A program made the translations under genes and the position numbers. Under the pieces are notes generated by a model. That model saw only the letters and a list, made by a program, of their open reading frames with translations, searched no databases and was not told the DNA's origin. A DNA stretch of 64,000 nucleotides, taken from assembly GCF_900055185.1 (NCBI RefSeq), contig NZ_FIZX01000002.1, forward strand, positions 872,586 to 936,585, written 5' to 3'. Of this stretch, positions 32,672 to 41,703 are shown piece after piece. The stretch is from Grimontia celer (GTDB taxonomy: Bacteria > Pseudomonadota > Gammaproteobacteria > Enterobacterales > Vibrionaceae). Numbering within the stretch: the stretch's first letter is position 1; each line of letters starts with the position of its first letter.

Positions 32672-35600
32672 ACATCGCTGAATATTCAATAAAAAATAAA
32701 GTCATCAGCTGGCTTTTTATCGTCATCCTCGCGGTCGGTGGTGTGTTCTCTTTCCTTGATTTGGGACGACTCGAAGACCCTGCGTTTACGATTAAAGATG
32801 CCATGGTAGTGGCTACTTATCCGGGTGCGACACCAAAAGAAGTCGAAGAAGAACTGACTTATCCGCTGGAAAAAGAGATCCGTCGTTTGCCTTATATCGA
32901 TAAGATCACGTCCACTTCGTCAAGTGGTATGTCGCAGTTGATGGTGTCGATGAAGATGGATTACGGCCCGGATGAACTCCCGCAAATTTGGGATGAAATG
33001 CGCCGTAAGATTAACGATCTTCAACCCTCTCTTCCGAGCGGCGTGAACTCACTCTCTATCATCGATGACTTTGGTGATGTGTTCGGCGTGATGCTGATGC
33101 TCACCGGTGATGGGTACGATTATGTTGAGCTAAAGCGCTATGCTGATTACCTGGCCCGAGACCTCGAACTGGTCGAAGGTGTGGGCAAGGTGTCAATCGC
33201 TGGTGACCAGCAAGAAATGTTGTTTGTTGAGATTTCCCTCGACCGACTGGCAGCGCTTGATCTGGATATGACCACGGTTTCGTCTCTGCTCAATCGCCAG
33301 AACAATGTCGTCTCTTCCGGTGAAGTCATGGTGAATGGTGAGAGTCTGGTGATTCGACCAAGTGGTACTTTGACCTCAGTAGAAGCACTGGAAAACCTGA
33401 TTATTCACGGCCGTGACACCGGCAACTTGATTCGCCTGAAAGATGTAGCGACAGTTTCGCGTGGCATTCAAGAAAAGCCGGGCAATGTCATCAGCTTCAA
33501 CGGTAAGCCAGCAATTAACATCGGTATTTCTTTTGCCTCTGGTGTGAACGTGGTGGAAGTAGGGCAAAGACTGGATGCAGAACTTGAACGTTTGGAGTCG
33601 CTCAAACCCGTTGGTATCGAATTGAACCACTTCTATAACCAAGCGGCAGAAGTTGATGCCTCGGTTCAGGACTTTGTAGTGAGTCTGGGGCAGGCGGTGG
33701 CGATTGTTATCATCGTGCTGCTGTTCGCCATGGGGATGCGAAGCGGGATCATCATCGGCCTTGTGCTGCTGTTGACTGTGTTCGGTACCTTCATCCTGAT
33801 GGATTACAACGAAATTGAACTTCACCGAATCTCACTGGGCGCGTTGATCATTGCTCTCGGTATGCTGGTGGATAACGCCATCGTGGTGGTCGAAGGCATA
33901 TTGGTTGGCCTGAAAAAAGGGCGCACCCGCGTGCAGGCGGCGGCAGATATTGTTAAGCAGACCCAATGGCCTCTGCTTGGCGCAACTGTGATTGCGATTA
34001 CTGCTTTTGCACCGATTGGTCTTTCGGAAGACGCGACTGGTGAATTCATGGGATCGCTATTCTGGGTACTGTGTTATTCACTGTTCCTGAGCTGGGTAAC
34101 GGCACTGACTATTACCCCTTTCCTGGCGAACCTGTTACTCAAAGAAGAAGATGCCGCAAGTGAAGATGTCGACCCGTACAAAGGTTGGTTGTTTACCCTG
34201 TTTGGCTGGTCTCTGAAGCTGGCGATGCGCTTCCGCTGGCTGACAGTAGCAGGCATGATCGCCTTGTTGGTCGCCGCGGTGATGGCGTTCGGCATGGTAA
34301 AACAACAGTTCTTCCCGCCGTCAAATACGCCAATGTTCTACGTCGATCTTTGGATGCCGGAAGGCACAGATATCCGCAAGACAATTGAAGAAACCAAGAA
34401 GGTTGAGGATTACGTTCGCCAACAAGACCACATTGATTTTGTGTCGTCTTCTGTAGGCCAGGGTTTGCAGCGTTTTGCGCTGACTTATCAGCCAGAACAG
34501 AGCTATGAAGCCTATGCACAAATCCAGATCCGTGCGACAGACCGGGAAAACATGTTTGTGGTATTGCGCCAACTCAACACAGAGCTTCCACGGGAATTTG
34601 ATACACCAACATTCCAGTTCAAGTTGATTGAGTTTGGACCGTCTCCGGCTTCCAAAATAGAAGCCCGTATCACGGGTGCAGATCCGCAAGTATTGCGTGA
34701 AATCGCAGTACAGGTGGAAGACATTCTTCATACCGATCCGGGCGCGAGAAACATTCGCCATGACTGGCGTGAGCGCACCAAAGAGTTGGTGCCCGTGTTT
34801 AACGAGTCCAAGGCACGCCGTTTAGGTATCTCGAAAGAAGATTTGTCGAATACCCTTCAAATGACATTTGGTGGTGCGGCGATTGGTCAGCTTCGCGATG
34901 GTACAGACATTCTGCCGATTGTTGGCCGTCTACCAGAGAATGAGCGTGTCGATTTCGAATCGATTCAGAACGCGACGATTTGGAGTCCATCTCTGCAAGC
35001 TTATGTGCCCATCGATCAAATTATTGATGGTGTTGAGCTGACGTGGGAAGAGCCACTGATCAAGCGTCGTGACCGCAAACGCACACTGACGGTATTGGCA
35101 GACCATGACATTCTGAGTGAGGACACGCCGGCAGCACTGTTGAGCCGTATCCAACCGCAGGTGATGGCTCTGGAATTGCCAGCAGGATATGAGATTAGCT
35201 GGGGTGGTGAGTACGAATCTTCCAAAGATGCGCAGGACTCGCTATTTGGCTCGTTGCCGATGGGTTACTTGCTGATGTTTGTCATCACCATGCTGCTATT
35301 CAATTCACTGAAAAAGCCATTGGTCATCTGGTTCACGGTGCCGCTGTCGATCATCGGTGTAGCGTTTGGCCTGCTGCTGTGGAATATGCCATTTAGCTTT
35401 ACCGCGTTCCTTGGCTTGTTGAGCTTGAGCGGAATGATCCTGAAGAACGGCATCGTATTGCTTGACCAAATTAACCTCGAGCTGGATTCGGGCAAAGAGC
35501 CCTATCAGGCGATTGTAGACAGTGCGGTAAGCCGTGTTCGTCCAGTAAGCATGGCGGCGCTGACAACCATTCTGGGTTTGATCCCATTGATGTTTGATGC

Positions 35601-35751
35601 CTTCTTCGGCTCGATGGCGATCACCATCATGGCAGGTCTTGGTTTCGCCACCATTCTGACGCTGATTGTGGTTCCCGTGATGTTCTCTATCCTGTTCGGC
35701 ATTAAGCCGCCGAAGAAAGTGAAAGAGGCGGAGCTCGCTCCTGCTGTTTAA
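32668..35751 (+). CDS. RND efflux pump, inner-membrane transporter
   Basis: Proton-driven pump of 1027 residues of the AcrB/MexB superfamily, of the subgroup that goes with two adaptors. Helix 1 is NKVISWLFIVILAVGGVFSFLDLGRLEDPAF. The second transmembrane block has LGALIIALGMLVDNAIVVVEGILVGL, whose Asp belongs to the proton relay, then LLGATVIAITAFAPIGLS. The duplicated second half repeats the pattern from about residue 860 (LGLLSLSGMILKNGIVLLDQI). The large periplasmic loops hold porter and docking domains. It is translationally coupled to adaptor 2, and a strong terminator follows. Confidence 0.92.
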   Translation: MNIAEYSIKNKVISWLFIVILAVGGVFSFLDLGRLEDPAFTIKDAMVVATYPGATPKEVEEELTYPLEKEIRRLPYIDKITSTSSSGMSQLMVSMKMDYGPDELPQIWDEMRRKINDLQPSLPSGVNSLSIIDDFGDVFGVMLMLTGDGYDYVELKRYADYLARDLELVEGVGKVSIAGDQQEMLFVEISLDRLAALDLDMTTVSSLLNRQNNVVSSGEVMVNGESLVIRPSGTLTSVEALENLIIHGRDTGNLIRLKDVATVSRGIQEKPGNVISFNGKPAINIGISFASGVNVVEVGQRLDAELERLESLKPVGIELNHFYNQAAEVDASVQDFVVSLGQAVAIVIIVLLFAMGMRSGIIIGLVLLLTVFGTFILMDYNEIELHRISLGALIIALGMLVDNAIVVVEGILVGLKKGRTRVQAAADIVKQTQWPLLGATVIAITAFAPIGLSEDATGEFMGSLFWVLCYSLFLSWVTALTITPFLANLLLKEEDAASEDVDPYKGWLFTLFGWSLKLAMRFRWLTVAGMIALLVAAVMAFGMVKQQFFPPSNTPMFYVDLWMPEGTDIRKTIEETKKVEDYVRQQDHIDFVSSSVGQGLQRFALTYQPEQSYEAYAQIQIRATDRENMFVVLRQLNTELPREFDTPTFQFKLIEFGPSPASKIEARITGADPQVLREIAVQVEDILHTDPGARNIRHDWRERTKELVPVFNESKARRLGISKEDLSNTLQMTFGGAAIGQLRDGTDILPIVGRLPENERVDFESIQNATIWSPSLQAYVPIDQIIDGVELTWEEPLIKRRDRKRTLTVLADHDILSEDTPAALLSRIQPQVMALELPAGYEISWGGEYESSKDAQDSLFGSLPMGYLLMFVITMLLFNSLKKPLVIWFTVPLSIIGVAFGLLLWNMPFSFTAFLGLLSLSGMILKNGIVLLDQINLELDSGKEPYQAIVDSAVSRVRPVSMAALTTILGLIPLMFDAFFGSMAITIMAGLGFATILTLIVVPVMFSILFGIKPPKKVKEAELAPAV

Positions 35752-35770
35752 TGGTTAGCAAGTAGTAAAG

Positions 35771-35795
35771 AAAAAGCCCCGAAAGGGGCTTTTTT
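35771..35795. terminator. Bidirectional terminator after the RND operon
   Basis: AAAAAGCCCC, a GAAA tetraloop, and GGGGCTTTTTT form a strong hairpin between the convergent pump and doeD genes, usable both ways. Confidence 0.9.
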
Positions 35796-35798
35796 CGT

Positions 35799-37211
35799 TT
35801 ATGCGGCTTTCCAACTGCCATTATTCACCAAGTTGTCGGTGACTTTATCAATGGCTTTCTTGGCGCGGGCAACGATTTCGTCAATGTCTCCACGATCAAC
35901 TACCAAAGGTGGCGCGAATCCCAGAATATCGCCATGTGGCATTGCCCGTGCAATCAGCCCTTGCTCCATGCAGGCCGCCGCGATTTGTGGCCCAACTTTG
36001 AGGTTAGGGTCAAAGTGCTCGCGCTTGTATTTGTTGCTGGAAAATTCCAGCGCATGCAGCAAGCCAATTCCGCGGCTGTCACCCACCAATGGATGGTTAG
36101 CAAATGTTGCCTGCATTTGCTGCTGGAAGTACGCACCCGTATCCCGTGCATTGGCGGTCAGATTCTCGCGCTCGATAATATCGAGATTACACAGTGCCGA
36201 CGCTGCGCCGAGTGGATGACCGGAATAGGTGTAACCATGGCCAATCGCGCCCCATTGGTCAGTGCCATCTTCCAGCACTTTCCACACACGTTCACCAACC
36301 ATCACACCAGAAAGTGGTTGATAAGCGGATGTCAGGCCTTTAGCAACGGTGATTAAATCCGGTTTCATATCGTATATGATCGAACCGAAATCTGCGCCCA
36401 GACGACCAAAGCCACATACCACTTCGTCCGAAATTAGCAGAATGTCGTACTTATCCAGCACTTTACGGATTTCCTGCCAGTAGCCTTCTGGTGGTGGAAC
36501 TATACCACCCGTTCCTAACACAGGCTCACCAATCATGGCTGCCACTGTTTCTGGGCCTTCTGAGAGGATCATCTTTTCAAGCTCGTCAGCGCAATGCTTC
36601 GAGAATTCGCGCTCTGTCATTCCATCGTCTTCGCGGCGATAGTAATAGGGCGCGAGGGTGTGTTTGATACGCTCGAGCGGCAGATCAAAATGTGCATGGA
36701 ACAGGGGAAGACCAGTCATCGAACCCGATGCGATACTCGAACCATGATAACCACGGTCACGGGAGATGATTTTCTTCTTCTCTGGCAGCCCACGTGCGTT
36801 GTTGTAGTACCAAACCAGTTTGAGCTGAGTTTCGTTCGCATCGCTACCAGACATGCCGTAATACACTTTACTCATGCCTTGGCCTGCCATTTTCAGAATG
36901 CGCTCAGAAAGGGTAATCAACGCTTCGTTAGTGTGACCGACATAGGTGTGATAGTAAGCGAGCTTTTTAGCCTGCTCATAAATCGCCTCGGCCATTTCCT
37001 CGCGTCCGTAACCAATGTTGACGCAATACAGGCCAGCAAAACCATCAATCAGTTCAACGCCTTCAGAATCCTGAATGCGAATGCCTTTTGCATTGGTGAT
37101 AATTCGGCCGGCCATTTCGCCGTGCGCATATTGTTTGAGGTGCGTCGATGCATGAAAGACGTTCTGACGGTCAATCTCAAGCAGCGCTTTGGTATCAATT
37201 TTATTGTTCAT
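35799..37211 (-). CDS. doeD: DoeD, class III aminotransferase of ectoine degradation
   Basis: PLP-dependent class III (omega) aminotransferase of 470 residues. In the ectoine pathway it converts 2,4-diaminobutyrate to aspartate semialdehyde. Motifs are YGMSGSDANETQLKLVWYYN near residue 115, ISRDRGYHGSSIASGSMTG, LLISDEVVCGFGRLG with the PLP-binding Asp, and the PLP Lys in DLITVAKGLTSAYQPLS. Alone it would be called a putrescine/beta-alanine type aminotransferase; its position beside doeC, doeX, doeB and doeA gives the assignment. The ATG at 37211 (MNNKIDTKALL) is preferred to the frame start at 37247. It is the last gene of the minus-strand cluster. Confidence 0.85.
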   Translation of the reverse strand: MNNKIDTKALLEIDRQNVFHASTHLKQYAHGEMAGRIITNAKGIRIQDSEGVELIDGFAGLYCVNIGYGREEMAEAIYEQAKKLAYYHTYVGHTNEALITLSERILKMAGQGMSKVYYGMSGSDANETQLKLVWYYNNARGLPEKKKIISRDRGYHGSSIASGSMTGLPLFHAHFDLPLERIKHTLAPYYYRREDDGMTEREFSKHCADELEKMILSEGPETVAAMIGEPVLGTGGIVPPPEGYWQEIRKVLDKYDILLISDEVVCGFGRLGADFGSIIYDMKPDLITVAKGLTSAYQPLSGVMVGERVWKVLEDGTDQWGAIGHGYTYSGHPLGAASALCNLDIIERENLTANARDTGAYFQQQMQATFANHPLVGDSRGIGLLHALEFSSNKYKREHFDPNLKVGPQIAAACMEQGLIARAMPHGDILGFAPPLVVDRGDIDEIVARAKKAIDKVTDNLVNNGSWKAA

Positions 37212-37240
37212 AGTGAAGTTCCTCTTGAGGTCAACAGCCC

Positions 37241-38755
37241 CTAGCATCCGCTGGCCGTGTCGAGACCGCCCAGACAGTAGTATTTGATTTCGCTGTATTC
37301 ATCGAAGCCGTGACGGCTACCTTCGCGCCCAAGACCGGATTGCTTCATCCCGCCGAAGGGAATAGGGTGTCCCGTCATCTTGACGCTATTGACGCTGACC
37401 ATGCCGAACTCAAGGCCTCGCATTAGCTTCCAGATGTCGCGAATATCGTGGCCATAGATATAAGCCGCCAGGCCGTATTCAGTGTCATTCGCGGACTCAA
37501 TTAAGGCGTCCAAATCGTCATAGGCGAGCACACCCGCTACAGGACAGAAGTTTTCCTCCCGGAATACCGCCATCTCAGGTGTGACGTTGGTGAGTAGCAC
37601 TGGATGAAAGAAATTGTCTCCAGGCACTTTCTTATGACTCGTGGCAATCAAAGTCGCACCTTTCGTGAGTGCGTCGTCAACTAGCGTTTGCGCTTTTGCA
37701 GCTGCCTGAGCATTGATGAGAGGGCCAATGTCCGTGGTCTTCTGCATGCCGTTACCCACGCGGAGCTTTTGCATCTCGGTGGCGAAAGCATCGATAAATG
37801 CATCGTAATGTTGGCGAGGTACATAGATGCGATTCGCCGCCAGACAATCCTGCCCGGAGGTTTGGAACTTGGCATCAATCGCTGCCTTAGCAGCCTGCTT
37901 GATGTCCATGTCAGGTAGCACAATGAAAGGGGCATTACCGCCCAATTCCATCGAACACTTTTTCACTGTGTGTGCGCTTTGTTGAAGCAGCAATTTTCCG
38001 ACTCTTGTTGAGCCGGTAAAAGAGAGCGCTTTGACCTTATCTGACGCGCACAGCACTTCAGAGATCATTGGGGCATCGCCAGTGACGACATTGAATACGC
38101 CGGCGGGAATGCCTGCGCGCTCGGCTAATTCAGCCAAAGCGAGGGCAGAGAAAGGGGTTTCGTTTGCGGGTTTCACCACCACGGTACAACCAATCGCGAG
38201 TGCCGCCGCAGCCTTTCGCGTGATCATCGCGTTGGGGAAATTCCAGGGTGTGATGAGGACGGCGACACCAATAGGTTCACGCAGTGTTGCTAGTTGCGCG
38301 TTAGGAATATGGCTAGGCATGGTTTCGCCATATGCCCGTTTGGCCTCCTCAGCAAACCAACTCACAAAAGAAGCGCCGTAGTCGATTTCTCCGCGAGCCT
38401 CATCGAGGGTTTTGCCTTGCTCAAGCACCATCAAATGAGCGAGATCTTCTCGGTTATCGAGTAACAAGTCATGCCAAGCCATCAACTTAGTGGCACGGTG
38501 TTCAGCGGACAGCGCGCGCCATTTTTTGAACGCTTTGTCTGCGGCATTAATAGCGCTATCTATCTGCGATTTTCGAAGTGCTGTGACGTAACCAATCACG
38601 TCATCATCGGCTGGATTGGTTACAGCGATGTCTTTGTTACCTGCGACCCACTTACCATTGATGTAGGCGAGTTGGCGAAACAGGCGTGCATCACGCAAGT
38701 GGTTGAGCACGGCATCCGTCGCTTTCCCATCATGGGGCAAATTCAATGCGGCCAT
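37241..38755 (-). CDS. doeC: DoeC, aspartate/succinate semialdehyde dehydrogenase
   Basis: NAD(P)-dependent aldehyde dehydrogenase of 504 residues, close in sequence to GabD succinate-semialdehyde dehydrogenases. In the doe cluster it is expected to oxidise aspartate semialdehyde to aspartate. Visible are VLITPWNFPNAMITRKAAAALAIGCTVVVKPA, the NAD loop SFTGSTRVGKLL, the catalytic Glu in CSMELGGNAPFIV and the catalytic Cys in FQTSGQDCLAANRIYV. The start ATG at 38755 has GGGAGG upstream. It is 29 bases from doeD, so doeC and doeD form one unit. The gap above it (38756-38931) holds its promoter. Confidence 0.85.
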   Translation of the reverse strand: MAALNLPHDGKATDAVLNHLRDARLFRQLAYINGKWVAGNKDIAVTNPADDDVIGYVTALRKSQIDSAINAADKAFKKWRALSAEHRATKLMAWHDLLLDNREDLAHLMVLEQGKTLDEARGEIDYGASFVSWFAEEAKRAYGETMPSHIPNAQLATLREPIGVAVLITPWNFPNAMITRKAAAALAIGCTVVVKPANETPFSALALAELAERAGIPAGVFNVVTGDAPMISEVLCASDKVKALSFTGSTRVGKLLLQQSAHTVKKCSMELGGNAPFIVLPDMDIKQAAKAAIDAKFQTSGQDCLAANRIYVPRQHYDAFIDAFATEMQKLRVGNGMQKTTDIGPLINAQAAAKAQTLVDDALTKGATLIATSHKKVPGDNFFHPVLLTNVTPEMAVFREENFCPVAGVLAYDDLDALIESANDTEYGLAAYIYGHDIRDIWKLMRGLEFGMVSVNSVKMTGHPIPFGGMKQSGLGREGSRHGFDEYSEIKYYCLGGLDTASGC

Positions 38756-38915
38756 ACGTTGACCTCCCAAAGCAAAATGATGTTCTCAGTAGAACTTTAA
38801 GCCAGCATCTGGGAATGGGTTTTCTGTATGAGGGTGATTATGGTTGGTGATTTTTCGGATTTTCAGCCGAAAACTTAGTGTTTTTTCTGTTTCACGTTTA
38901 ATTAGCTGAAAAATA

Positions 38916-38929
38916 GCGAATATATTCGC
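38916..38929 (-). terminator. Palindrome after doeX: terminator or operator
   Basis: GCGAATATATTCGC is a perfect 14-base palindrome 3 bases beyond the doeX stop. On the minus strand TATTTTT follows, so it could end the doeX transcript. It also lies upstream of doeC, where an Lrp-type regulator could bind. Confidence 0.5.
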
Positions 38930-38931
38930 CG

Positions 38932-39411
38932 TTATTCAGCGAGGCTTTCGTCGGTATCGAGTGATTGTGGTGTCTGTTTGATAGTTTTGGTAACGATGTA
39001 GGTGTAGTAGCGCTCTATGCCTAAATCTGACATCAGCCAACTATCAATCAGGCGTTGGTACTGGTCGATGTCTTTTGCCATGACACGGATGATGTAATCT
39101 ACTCCGCCGCCTGTGGCGAAACAATCTGCCACTTCTGGGCAATCTTGCATGATTTGTTCGAAACGCTGGAAACTGGTTGCGTGGTGCTTGCCGAGTGTCA
39201 CCTCGACCATCACAGGTGTTTTTTTGGCAAAGAGGTCAGCATTGATTTTGGCACCATAGCCTTCAATGATGCCCGCTTCTTCAAGGCGCTTTACTCGCTC
39301 CCAACAAGGGCTGACCGACAAGTTAATGGATTCTGCGAGATTGGATTTAGTGATCCTTCCGTCTCTGGATAATATTTGCAGAATTTTGATGTCATATCGG
39401 TCAAGCTTCAT
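38932..39411 (-). CDS. doeX: DoeX, Lrp/AsnC family regulator
   Basis: Regulator of 159 residues. The N-terminal HTH is MKLDRYDIKILQILSRDGRITKSNLAESINLSVSPCWERVKRLEEAGII, and the C-terminal RAM ligand domain includes TPVMVEVTLGKHHATSFQRFEQIM, CFATGGGVDYIIRVMAKDI and the typical end ERYYTYIVTKTIK. In Halomonas elongata DoeX controls ectoine breakdown in response to pathway intermediates; the same place between doeB and doeC is seen here. GGGAG precedes the ATG. A hairpin separates it from doeB, so its level may be lower than that of doeAB. Confidence 0.88.
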   Translation of the reverse strand: MKLDRYDIKILQILSRDGRITKSNLAESINLSVSPCWERVKRLEEAGIIEGYGAKINADLFAKKTPVMVEVTLGKHHATSFQRFEQIMQDCPEVADCFATGGGVDYIIRVMAKDIDQYQRLIDSWLMSDLGIERYYTYIVTKTIKQTPQSLDTDESLAE

Positions 39412-39438
39412 CCATTACTCCCAGAAAAATAAAGAAAA

Positions 39439-39456
39439 CCACGCTTATAAGCGTGG
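39439..39456 (-). terminator. Intra-cluster terminator between doeB and doeX
   Basis: CCACGCTTATAAGCGTGG is a perfect 18-base palindrome. On the minus strand it is followed by TTTTCTTTATTTTT, so it should stop part of the doeAB transcripts before the regulator gene. It lies 27 bases beyond the doeB stop. Confidence 0.7.
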
Positions 39457-39482
39457 CATATAGACAGGGGTGGAAGCGAGTT

Positions 39483-40490
39483 TTATTCGACAGTTTTGGC
39501 GATAACCGCAAAAGTATCGCCGATACTGATGTTCGAGACGTGCCGTCTGGCCGCCAGAATGCCTTGAGTGGTAGCGCGATAATAAGCAGGTGTTTGTCCT
39601 GTTCGCTCGGTGGAATAAATACGTGCAATCAGGTCGCCTTCTTTGATCTCATCACCCAGGCTTACACACATTTCCAGAATACCGTTGTGTTCACTTTGTA
39701 GATAAGCGTCTGTGTCGGGAATTTCCAGCGAGATGGGCTCACTTGGCGGATCAATATAATTTTTCTGCAAGATACCGCTGTAAACCAGAAAGTTGTGGAT
39801 GCCACGATCTGCTATCGCAATGGTGTCGGGTGTGGTGGTGCCACCGCCACGAAGTTCGGTGGTAACGAACACCTTACCTTTGGATTCAACAGCGGTATCG
39901 TAAAGCTTGGTCGCATCCATTTCTTCCATAAAGAAGGTGTAAGGTGCGCCAAACAAACGCGCTCCTTCAATACAACGAAATTCCTGCGCTTTGTTCTTTA
40001 AACGGTGAGCAGCAGCAAAAGGAATGATATCCAGCGTTTTACCGCCAGAATGAATATCTAATGCTGTATCACACATCGGGATCAGATAACGGGTGAAATA
40101 ATCCGCCATGCGTTCAGTCATTCCACCATAGGGGTGACCAGGAAAGGCGCGGTTCATATTACCATTATCAATCGGTGAAACCCGTGCCGATGCTTGAACC
40201 GCTGGCGCATTCATCATTGGGATGATGATGACTCTTCCCCGAATTTGTTTCGGTTTGAGCTTACTGGTGAGCTTTAACAGCGAAGTGATTCCCTCGTATT
40301 CATCTCCATGATTACCGCCGGTCAGCAGCGCAGTTTGTCCATCTCCGTTTTTAATGACGGTGATGGGCGTCATGATCGCGCCCCACGCTGAATCATTGTG
40401 TGAGTAGGGTAGTTTTAGATATCCGTGCTGAATCCCGTCAGCATCAAAATCGACAGTGGCTGAAACTGAACTTGGCGGTAATTTAGGCAT
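39483..40490 (-). CDS. doeB: DoeB, N-alpha-acetyl-L-2,4-diaminobutyrate deacetylase
   Basis: Zinc hydrolase of 335 residues in the succinylglutamate desuccinylase/aspartoacylase (M14-like) family. In ectoine degradation it removes acetate from N-alpha-acetyl-diaminobutyrate to give 2,4-diaminobutyrate. Zinc ligands are visible as His and Glu in TGGNHGDEYEG and His in LDIHSGG. The substrate Arg/Asn region is NGNMNRAFPGHP, and TTELRGGGT lies near the catalytic Glu. Its neighbour doeA is 25 bases upstream on the same strand. Length and order match the Halomonas doeAB pair. Confidence 0.9.
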   Translation of the reverse strand: MPKLPPSSVSATVDFDADGIQHGYLKLPYSHNDSAWGAIMTPITVIKNGDGQTALLTGGNHGDEYEGITSLLKLTSKLKPKQIRGRVIIIPMMNAPAVQASARVSPIDNGNMNRAFPGHPYGGMTERMADYFTRYLIPMCDTALDIHSGGKTLDIIPFAAAHRLKNKAQEFRCIEGARLFGAPYTFFMEEMDATKLYDTAVESKGKVFVTTELRGGGTTTPDTIAIADRGIHNFLVYSGILQKNYIDPPSEPISLEIPDTDAYLQSEHNGILEMCVSLGDEIKEGDLIARIYSTERTGQTPAYYRATTQGILAARRHVSNISIGDTFAVIAKTVE

Positions 40491-40515
40491 GACAAAATAA
40501 TCCGTTTCTGTTCAC

Positions 40516-41703
40516 TCAATGTTTAACAAATAGCTGACGAGGGAATTCGCATAGTGTCTCAGCGCCACGCCTTGTGATCACGATGCTCTCTGTTGTCTCC
40601 ATTCCCCAATCATCCATCCACAACCCCGGCATAAAATGGAACGTCATGCCTTCTTTCAATACAGTGCTGTCGGTTGGACGCAGGCTCATGGTTCTTTCGC
40701 CCCAATCAGGTGGATAACTGAGTCCAATAGGGTAACCACAGCGTGAACCTCCACGGTCAAAGCCGTATTTTTCCATTGTCGCATTGAGTGCCGCTGCAAT
40801 ATCACCGCAAGTATTTCCGGGTCTGGCGACTGCCATGCCAGCTTCCAAGCCTTCATTGAGCGCATCATTGGCACGCTTGAAATGGTCTTCTGGCTCACCG
40901 AGATAGATGGTACGCGAAAGCGGGCAGTGGTATCTGCGATGAACACCAGCCATTTCGATAAAGGTGCCTTCACCGGATTTAAAAGGCCTGTCATCCCAGG
41001 TCAAATGTGGCGCTGAAGCGTCTACACCAGACGGTAAAAGCGGCACAATGGCAGAGTAATCGCCAAAGTGGCCATCATGTCCCATCACCGCATGTTTATT
41101 TATTTCAGCGACAAGAATGTGTTTTGGTAGCCCTGGCTCAATTAGCTCGTAAGCGACGCGATGCATGTTTTCCACAATTCTTGCTGCAGCGCGCATGTAG
41201 TAAAGTTCTTGGTCCGACTTTTCAGCGCGGCACCAATTCACCAGCCCGGTTGCATCCGCAAAGGAGGCGTTGGGAAGATTTTCCTGAAGCGATTCATAGG
41301 CCGTGGCGCTGAAGTAATAGTTGTCTTTTTCCACCCCGATACGGCCTCTGTCCCAAAGCTTTTCGTACAACACAGAGTTAGCGAGGTATTCCATAGGATG
41401 AAGGGGAGGGTTCATCACATAGTGGTCGGGATAGCCGACAACGTTATCATGGTTCATGTAAACAGTGCGGCGAGCGCCATTGGCATCTTGATTCCTACCA
41501 AACCACAGTGGATCACCTGTATACCCAATGACGACACACTGCGGAACGTAAAAAGACCAGCCGTCATAACCGGTTAGCCATGCCATATTTGAAGGGTCGT
41601 GAATGATGAGTAAATCCAATTCACGGTTTTCCATGGCCGCACGAACTTTCGCCAGCCGGACGCTGAACTCATCAAGCGTAAAATTAAGCACAACGTCACT
41701 CAT
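40516..41703 (-). CDS. doeA: DoeA, ectoine hydrolase (M24 family fold)
   Basis: Protein of 395 residues with the creatinase/aminopeptidase P fold. DoeA opens the ectoine ring to give N-acetyl-diaminobutyrate. The N-terminal domain has LLIIHDPSNMAWLTGYDGWSFYVPQCVVIG, and the C-terminal domain includes GHFGDYSAIVPLLPSGVDASAPHLTWDDRPFKSGEGTFIEMAGVHRRYHCPLSRT and GSRCGYPIGLSYPPDWGE, which are characteristic of the EutD/DoeA group. The frame is open to 41760, but the ATG at 41703 (MSDVVLNFTL) follows AAAGGAGC at proper spacing. It is the first gene of the cluster, with a large regulatory region upstream. No ectoine transporter gene is in the window. Confidence 0.9.
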   Translation of the reverse strand: MSDVVLNFTLDEFSVRLAKVRAAMENRELDLLIIHDPSNMAWLTGYDGWSFYVPQCVVIGYTGDPLWFGRNQDANGARRTVYMNHDNVVGYPDHYVMNPPLHPMEYLANSVLYEKLWDRGRIGVEKDNYYFSATAYESLQENLPNASFADATGLVNWCRAEKSDQELYYMRAAARIVENMHRVAYELIEPGLPKHILVAEINKHAVMGHDGHFGDYSAIVPLLPSGVDASAPHLTWDDRPFKSGEGTFIEMAGVHRRYHCPLSRTIYLGEPEDHFKRANDALNEGLEAGMAVARPGNTCGDIAAALNATMEKYGFDRGGSRCGYPIGLSYPPDWGERTMSLRPTDSTVLKEGMTFHFMPGLWMDDWGMETTESIVITRRGAETLCEFPRQLFVKH

